A model generated the notes under the pieces. That model was not told the origin of the DNA and searched no databases. It was given only the letters and a program-made list of their open reading frames with translations. A stretch of DNA of 47,529 nt from Azospirillum sp. (GTDB lineage Bacteria; Pseudomonadota; Alphaproteobacteria; Azospirillales; Azospirillaceae), in NCBI GenBank assembly GCA_016124535.1, contig WGNK01000030.1:1-47529 (forward strand), given 5' to 3'. Positions 42,875 to 47,529 of the stretch are shown piece after piece (position 1 is the first letter of the stretch; the number at the start of each line of letters is the position of its first letter). The position numbers and the translations under genes were made by a program.

Positions 42875-42914
42875 CACCTGAAGCTAGCGCGTCTACCAAT
42901 TCCGCCACCTGGGC
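42828..42914 (-). tRNA. tRNA-Leu (anticodon CAG)
   Basis: On the minus strand the acceptor stem GCCCAGG pairs with CCTGGGC, followed by A and an encoded CCA. The anticodon arm is CTAGC-TTCAGGT-GCTAG, giving CAG. The T loop is TTCGAGT. A long variable arm is present, as expected for a leucine tRNA. Total 87 nt. The 3' end is rebuilt exactly by the att core, so the insertion leaves the tRNA intact. The gene is probably still functional with its own promoter upstream (above 42914). Confidence 0.95.
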
Positions 42915-43100
42915 AGGCTGCGGAGGCGCCGGGGCGCCGTCACGGGACCGGAGAAATAGTGGCGGCCCGATCCGCTGTCAAAGGGTTTTCGTCGCCGTTC
43001 GCCGCCGAGCTGCCCGTGCGGGCGAATTCATCCTCCCCCTGCACCGTCGGGCTGTACTATAAGCCGTTGCGTTACGCTCGCCGCCGAAGGGGAAGGTGCC

Positions 43101-44054
43101 ATGCAGGGCCAGCTCGCCACCGTGTTCGGAGCCTCCGGGTTCATCGGCAGGAACATCGTGCGGGAGCTCGCCGCCCGCGGGTTCCGGGTGAACGCGGTCT
43201 GCCGCGACGCCGAGCACGCCAAGTTCCTGAAGCCGATGGGAACCGTCGGCCAGGTGACGCCGATGCGCGCCGACGTCACCGACCCGGCCGCGGTGGCCCG
43301 GGCGGTCGCCGGCGCCGACGTCGTGGTCAACCTGTGCGGCATCCTCTACCAGTCCGGTCGCAACACCTTCGAGGCGGTCCAGGCGACCGCGCCCGGGACC
43401 ATCGCCAAGGCGGCGGCCGCCGCCGGAGCCCGCGCCCTGGTGCATGTCTCGGCGATCGGCGCCGACGCCGGCAGCCGCTCCGCCTATGCCCGCAGCAAGG
43501 CGGCCGGCGAGGCTGCGGTGCGCGCGGCTTTCCCGGCGGCGGTGATCCTGCGCCCGTCGATCGTCTACGGCCCGGACGACTCGTTCTTCAACCGGTTCGC
43601 CGGGATGGCCCAGATGCTGCCGGTCCTGCCGCTGTTCGGCGGCGGGGGCACCCGGTTCCAGCCGGTCTATGTCGACGACGTGGCCGACGCCGCGATGGCC
43701 GCGATCGCGCGTCCGGACGCCGCCGGCAACACCTACGAGCTCGGCGGCCCGACGGTCTACACCTTCCGCCAGCTGATGGAGATGACGCTGGCGGAGATCC
43801 ACCGCAAGCGGCCGCTGGTGGCCGTGCCGTTCTGGCTGGCGTCGCTGAAGGCCGCGTTCCTGGAACTGCTGCCGGTGCCGCCGCTGACCCGCGACCAGGT
43901 CGAGCTGCTGAAGACCGACAACGTGGTGTCGGCCGGCGCCCGGACGCTTGCCGACCTCGGGGTCGCCGCGACCCCGCTGGAGATCGTGCTGCCGACCTAT
44001 CTGGACAAGTTCCGGGTCGGCGGCCGCTACGCCGGCGGCCGGGCCCCGGCCTGA
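43101..44054 (+). CDS. Complex I NDUFA9-like SDR protein
   Basis: A 317-residue atypical short-chain dehydrogenase. The Rossmann start is TVFGASGFIGRNIVREL (GxxGxxG), and YARSKAAGEAAV has the YxxxK pair. The C-terminal part (VELLKTDNVVSAGARTLADL) matches the NDUFA9 group, an NADPH-binding subunit or assembly helper of complex I in mitochondria and alphaproteobacteria. It probably does not catalyse bulk chemistry. A ribosome site (ggggaaggtgcc) supports the ATG at 43101. It is convergent with uppP. Confidence 0.88.
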   Translation: MQGQLATVFGASGFIGRNIVRELAARGFRVNAVCRDAEHAKFLKPMGTVGQVTPMRADVTDPAAVARAVAGADVVVNLCGILYQSGRNTFEAVQATAPGTIAKAAAAAGARALVHVSAIGADAGSRSAYARSKAAGEAAVRAAFPAAVILRPSIVYGPDDSFFNRFAGMAQMLPVLPLFGGGGTRFQPVYVDDVADAAMAAIARPDAAGNTYELGGPTVYTFRQLMEMTLAEIHRKRPLVAVPFWLASLKAAFLELLPVPPLTRDQVELLKTDNVVSAGARTLADLGVAATPLEIVLPTYLDKFRVGGRYAGGRAPA

Positions 44055-44073
44055 GCCGGGCCGGCGCGGCCGG

Positions 44074-44874
44074 TCAGCCGAAGTAGATCCAGATCAGCAG
44101 CCCGCCGCCGAGCGCGATCCGGTACAGCACGAACGGCATGAAGCTGGCGCGCCGCAGCCAGCCCATCATGGCGGCGATCGCGACCAGGGCCGCGACGAGC
44201 GCGAGGCCGGCGGCGATCAGGGCGTCGGCGGTCAGCTGGGCGTTGCCGGCCTGGTAGAGCTTGATGCCCTGCAGGGCGCCGCTGGCGACGATCGCCGGGA
44301 TCGACATCAGCATCGAGAACCGGGCGGTCTCGGCGCGCTCGAAGCCGAGCATCCGGGCGGCCGTCATGGTGATGCCGGACCGGCTGGTGCCGGGGATCAG
44401 GGCCAGGATCTGCGCGAACCCGATGAACAGGGCGCCCGAGTAGCTCATGTGCTCGATGCGCCGGACGGTCATGCCGGCGCGGTCGACGAGGCCGAGCAGG
44501 ATCCCGAAGCCGAGAGTGGTCCAGGCGATGACCTCGACCGACCGCAGGGCGTCGCCGAGGTAGCGCGATGCCGCGTAGCCGGCCGCGACCAGCGGCAGGG
44601 TGGCGACGATCAGCTGCAGGGCCAGCCGGCCGCCCGGATCGGCCCGGCCGCGCAGGGCCCGGCCGAGGCCGACCAGCATCCGGACGATGTCGCGCCACAG
44701 GTACAGCAGCACGGCCCCGAGGGTGCCGACATGCAGGGCGACGTCGATCATCAGGCCCTGGTCGGCCTCTCCGGTCAGATACGGCACCAGGATCAGGTGT
44801 CCCGAGGAACTGATGGGCAGGAATTCGGTGATGCCCTGGACGACGGCCAGGACGATCAGTTGCTCGATGGTCAC
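44074..44874 (-). CDS. uppP: Undecaprenyl-diphosphatase UppP (BacA)
   Basis: A 266-residue inner-membrane protein with about eight membrane segments. Motif 1 is VVQGITEFLPISSSGHL and motif 2 is PGTSRSGITM. It dephosphorylates undecaprenyl pyrophosphate for reuse in peptidoglycan and other envelope polymers and gives bacitracin tolerance. Stands alone on the minus strand; start ATG at 44874 is at the conserved N-terminus. Confidence 0.96.
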   Translation of the reverse strand: MTIEQLIVLAVVQGITEFLPISSSGHLILVPYLTGEADQGLMIDVALHVGTLGAVLLYLWRDIVRMLVGLGRALRGRADPGGRLALQLIVATLPLVAAGYAASRYLGDALRSVEVIAWTTLGFGILLGLVDRAGMTVRRIEHMSYSGALFIGFAQILALIPGTSRSGITMTAARMLGFERAETARFSMLMSIPAIVASGALQGIKLYQAGNAQLTADALIAAGLALVAALVAIAAMMGWLRRASFMPFVLYRIALGGGLLIWIYFG

Positions 44875-45053
44875 CAGAGAAGCTCCCGCACGATGGAGTC
44901 GCCGCGGACTCCCCCCTTCAGACGGCGGGAAACATTAGACTTCCGCCATCTCACAGCCCAGTCCGGAAAATAGTCTCGTTTCGATACAAATTTTCGGACC
45001 GACCGTTGGCTAATGTCGTGGCGGTCGGGAACGGCAGCGATGTTCGCGAGGAA

Positions 45054-45075
45054 TTAGTCAACATAATTGACCTAA
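45054..45075. promoter_or_regulatory. Dyad in the uppP-gltD intergenic region
   Basis: TTAGTCAA (45054-45061) and TTGACCTAA (45067-45075) form an inverted repeat with one bulged base. The 303-bp divergent region between uppP and gltD otherwise shows no gene. TTGACC could also be a -35, but no good -10 follows at 17 bp, so I list it only as a possible regulator site for gltD. Confidence 0.3.
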
Positions 45076-45177
45076 AATTCCAGAACGAACTTTCATCCAG
45101 GCATGGCCTTGTGTATAGAAGGTCTCCCGGCCGCCGCCCTCCGGTTTCCAGAGCGTCCGGGACAAGGGAGGCCACCA

Positions 45178-46623
45178 GTGACCACCGACCGCATGCTCAA
45201 GTTCGTGGGCACCGCCAAGCGCACGCCGCCGAAGCGCCCGGCCGAGGAGCGCGCCACCGATTTCGGCGAGATCTACGCCGAGTTCGACGCGTCCGGCGCC
45301 CAGCAGCAGGCCGGCCGGTGCTCGCAATGCGGCGTGCCGTTCTGTCAGGTTCACTGCCCGTTGCACAACAACATCCCCGACTGGCTGATGCTGACCGCCG
45401 AGGGCCGGCTCGAGGAGGCCTACGAGGTCTCCAGTGCCACCAACAACTTCCCGGAGATCTGCGGCCGGATCTGCCCGCAGGACCGGTTGTGCGAAGGCAA
45501 CTGCGTCATCGAGAAGGGCTTCGAGTCGGTCACCATCGGGTCGGTGGAGAAGTACATCACCGAGACCGCCTTCGAGAACGGCTGGGTGAAGCCGGTGAAG
45601 CCGCCGCGCGAGCGCGAGGAGTCGGTCGCCGTGATCGGCGGCGGGCCGGCCGGGCTGGCGGCGGCCGAGCAGCTGCGCAAGCGCGGCTACCAGGTCCATG
45701 TGTACGACCGCTACGACCGCATGGGCGGTCTGATGATCTACGGGATCCCGAACTTCAAGCTCGAGAAGGACGTGGTCGAGCGCCGCAGCGCCCTGCTGGC
45801 CGACGGCGGGGTGAACTACCACCCGAACACCGAGATCGGCGTGACGGTCACGCTGGCCGAGCTGCGCGAGCGCCATGCCGCCGTGCTGATCGCCACCGGC
45901 GTCTACAAGGCGCGCGACATCAAGTGCCCGGGCATCGGCCTGGACGGCATCTACCCGGCCCTCGACTACCTGACCGCGTCCAACCGCAAGGGCCTCGGCG
46001 ACGCGGTGCCGGCGTTCGACGACGGCACGCTGAACGCCAAGGGCAAGCGCGTGGTGGTGATCGGCGGCGGCGACACCGCCATGGACTGCGTGCGCACCGC
46101 GGTGCGGCAGGGCGCGACCTCCGTGACCTGCCTGTACCGCCGCGACCGCGCCAACATGCCGGGCTCGCAGCGCGAGGTCGCCAACGCCGAGGACGAGGGC
46201 GTCGACTTCCAGTGGCTGTCGGCGCCGGAGGCGTTCGTCGGCGACGGCCATGTCGACGGCGTGCGCTGCCACCGCATGCGGCTGGGGGTGCCGGATGCCA
46301 CCGGCCGCCAGGCCCCGCAGATGATCGAGGATTCCAGCTACACCCTCGACTGCGACATGGCGATCACCGCGCTCGGCTTCGATCCCGAGGACCTGCCGAC
46401 GCTGTTCGGCACCGGCGAGCTCGAGGTCAGCCGCTGGGGCACGGTGCGGATCGACTTCCGCACCATGATGACCAGCCTGGACGGGGTGTTCGCCGCCGGG
46501 GACATCGTGCGCGGTGCCTCGCTGGTGGTGTGGGCGGTCCGCGACGGCCGGGACGCCGCCGACCGCATCCACGACTATCTCGAGGCCAAGACCACGGCGG
46601 CGTCCGCCCGCAGCGCTGCCTGA
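45178..46623 (+). CDS. gltD: Glutamate synthase (NADPH) small subunit
   Basis: A 481-residue iron-sulfur flavoprotein. The N-terminal Cys sets CSQCGVPFCQVHCP and CGRICPQDRLCEGNC bind 4Fe-4S clusters. The FAD site is VIGGGPAGLAAAEQL, and VVVIGGGDTAMDC is the NADPH site. It passes electrons from NADPH to GltB for glutamate formation. GTG at 45178 is chosen because gggagg precedes it at the right distance; ATG at 45193 is the alternative. gltB follows after 20 bp. Confidence 0.96.
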   Translation: MTTDRMLKFVGTAKRTPPKRPAEERATDFGEIYAEFDASGAQQQAGRCSQCGVPFCQVHCPLHNNIPDWLMLTAEGRLEEAYEVSSATNNFPEICGRICPQDRLCEGNCVIEKGFESVTIGSVEKYITETAFENGWVKPVKPPREREESVAVIGGGPAGLAAAEQLRKRGYQVHVYDRYDRMGGLMIYGIPNFKLEKDVVERRSALLADGGVNYHPNTEIGVTVTLAELRERHAAVLIATGVYKARDIKCPGIGLDGIYPALDYLTASNRKGLGDAVPAFDDGTLNAKGKRVVVIGGGDTAMDCVRTAVRQGATSVTCLYRRDRANMPGSQREVANAEDEGVDFQWLSAPEAFVGDGHVDGVRCHRMRLGVPDATGRQAPQMIEDSSYTLDCDMAITALGFDPEDLPTLFGTGELEVSRWGTVRIDFRTMMTSLDGVFAAGDIVRGASLVVWAVRDGRDAADRIHDYLEAKTTAASARSAA

Positions 46624-46643
46624 GCCGAACAAGGAGCCGAGAC

Positions 46644-47529
46644 ATGACCGAGATCCGCGAATCCGGCGAACAGTTCGTCCAGGCCTGGCAGGACAACGCC
46701 GCCCTCCTGCAGGCCGGCCACGCCTACGACCCGGCCCATGAGCACTCGTCCTGCGGCGTCGGCTTCGTCGCCGCCATCGACGGCAAGCCGCGCCGCGACG
46801 TGGTGACCTCGGCGATCGCGGCCCTGCAGGCGGTCTGGCACCGGGGCGCGGTCGACGCCGACGGCAAGACCGGCGACGGCGCCGGCATCCACCTGGCGAT
46901 CCCGGTCGACTTCTTCCGCGAGCACATCGAGCACACCGGACATACCCTCAACGAGGGCCGGATGGCTGTCGGCATGGTGTTCCTGCCGCGCACCGACCTC
47001 TCCGCCCAGGAGCGCTGCCGGATCATCGTCGAGTCCGAGATCCTGAAGTTCGGCTGCTTCGTCTACGGCTGGCGGCAGGTCCCGGTCGACATCGAGCTGA
47101 TCGGCGAGAAGGCCAACGCCACCCGCCCGGAGATCGAGCAGATCATGTTCTCGAGCCCGGCCGGCCGCTCCGAGGCCGAGTTCGAGCGCGACCTGTACAT
47201 CATCCGCCGGCGCATCGAGAAGGCGGCCCTGGCCGAGCACATCACCGACTTCTACCTGTGCTCGCTGTCGTGCCGGTCGATCATCTACAAGGGCATGTTC
47301 CTGGCCGAGCAGGTGGCGTCGTTCTATCCCGACCTCACCGACGAGCGCTTCGTCTCGAACTTCGCGATCTACCACCAGCGCTACTCGACCAACACCTTCC
47401 CGACCTGGCGCCTGGCCCAGCCGTTCCGGGTGCTGGCCCACAACGGCGAGATCAATACCGTCCGCGGCAACGTCAACTGGATGGCCAGCCACGAGACCCG
47501 GATGGCGCACGAGAGCTTCGGCGAGCAGA
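46644..47529 (+). CDS. gltB: Glutamate synthase large subunit (3' partial, cut by window end)
   Basis: The first 295 residues are present and the frame is open at the window edge; the whole protein is about 1500 residues. HSSCGVGFVAAIDG contains the catalytic Cys (C37 here), which becomes the N-terminus after propeptide removal and hydrolyses glutamine. AVWHRGAVDADGKTGDGAG and AHNGEINTVRGN are class II amidotransferase segments. Start ATG at 46644 has aaggagccgag upstream. It forms an operon with gltD. Confidence 0.96.
   Translation, partial: MTEIRESGEQFVQAWQDNAALLQAGHAYDPAHEHSSCGVGFVAAIDGKPRRDVVTSAIAALQAVWHRGAVDADGKTGDGAGIHLAIPVDFFREHIEHTGHTLNEGRMAVGMVFLPRTDLSAQERCRIIVESEILKFGCFVYGWRQVPVDIELIGEKANATRPEIEQIMFSSPAGRSEAEFERDLYIIRRRIEKAALAEHITDFYLCSLSCRSIIYKGMFLAEQVASFYPDLTDERFVSNFAIYHQRYSTNTFPTWRLAQPFRVLAHNGEINTVRGNVNWMASHETRMAHESFGEQ

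Overview
The window is GC-rich bacterial chromosome interrupted by one large mobile element. The flanks look alphaproteobacterial, probably Rhodospirillales-like: lptC-lptA-lptB-rpoN-hpf-ptsN in one line, an Hsp20 gene followed by a DUF1150 gene, an NDUFA9-type complex I protein, uppP, and gltD followed by gltB. I infer the group from gene content and order only; no database was searched.

Left flank (1-9855): the 3' part of a UgpB-like sugar or glycerophosphodiester binding protein, a GpdQ/CpdA-type metallophosphodiesterase, a secreted trypsin-like protein, Hsp20 and DUF1150. On the minus strand follow ptsN, hpf, rpoN, lptB, lptA, lptC and rnd (RNase D). Right flank (42836-47529): tRNA-Leu(CAG), the NDUFA9-like protein, uppP, gltD and the start of gltB.

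Mobile element (about 9856-42835, about 33 kb): it is bounded by a 9-bp direct repeat, ATGGTGCCC, which is the CCA end of the tRNA-Leu gene. It carries a large serine recombinase at the right end, MobC and relaxase genes at the left end, and a VirD4/TraD-type coupling protein within a tightly overlapping gene cluster (35.4-40.7 kb). I recognise no VirB-type secretion channel, so I read it as an integrative mobilizable element. Maintenance and entry functions are a ParB-domain protein, ArdA anti-restriction, a hairpin-dense noncoding region, a perfect DnaA box and four 23-bp iteron-like repeats (14.9-17.7 kb). Cargo includes a CoiA/DUF6035-like nuclease candidate, a HEPN-like protein, an AAA/DUF4143 ATPase, a large secreted Cys-repeat protein, an IS3 remnant, a resolvase, a SEL1-repeat membrane protein and several unknowns. 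Parts of the cargo (19.4-27 kb and 31.9-35.4 kb) are visibly AT-richer than the rest.

Two systems stand out. (1) The attachment core lies inside the recombinase reading frame. In the integrated state the last 12 codons come from the chromosomal tRNA gene. Joining the two ends in silico gives an uninterrupted frame that runs 40 codons into the left end and stops in an ATGA overlap with mobC, which itself has an ATGA overlap with the relaxase gene. Excision would therefore change the recombinase C-terminus and place mobC and the relaxase in the recombinase operon. (2) A minus-strand set encodes a DnaQ-like exonuclease, a CHC2-TOPRIM primase-like protein, a 1084-residue reverse transcriptase and a separate nitrilase-fold protein, the last three with overlapping genes. 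It resembles defence-associated reverse transcriptases of the RT-nitrilase kind (DRT1/UG1), but is split and has an added primase.
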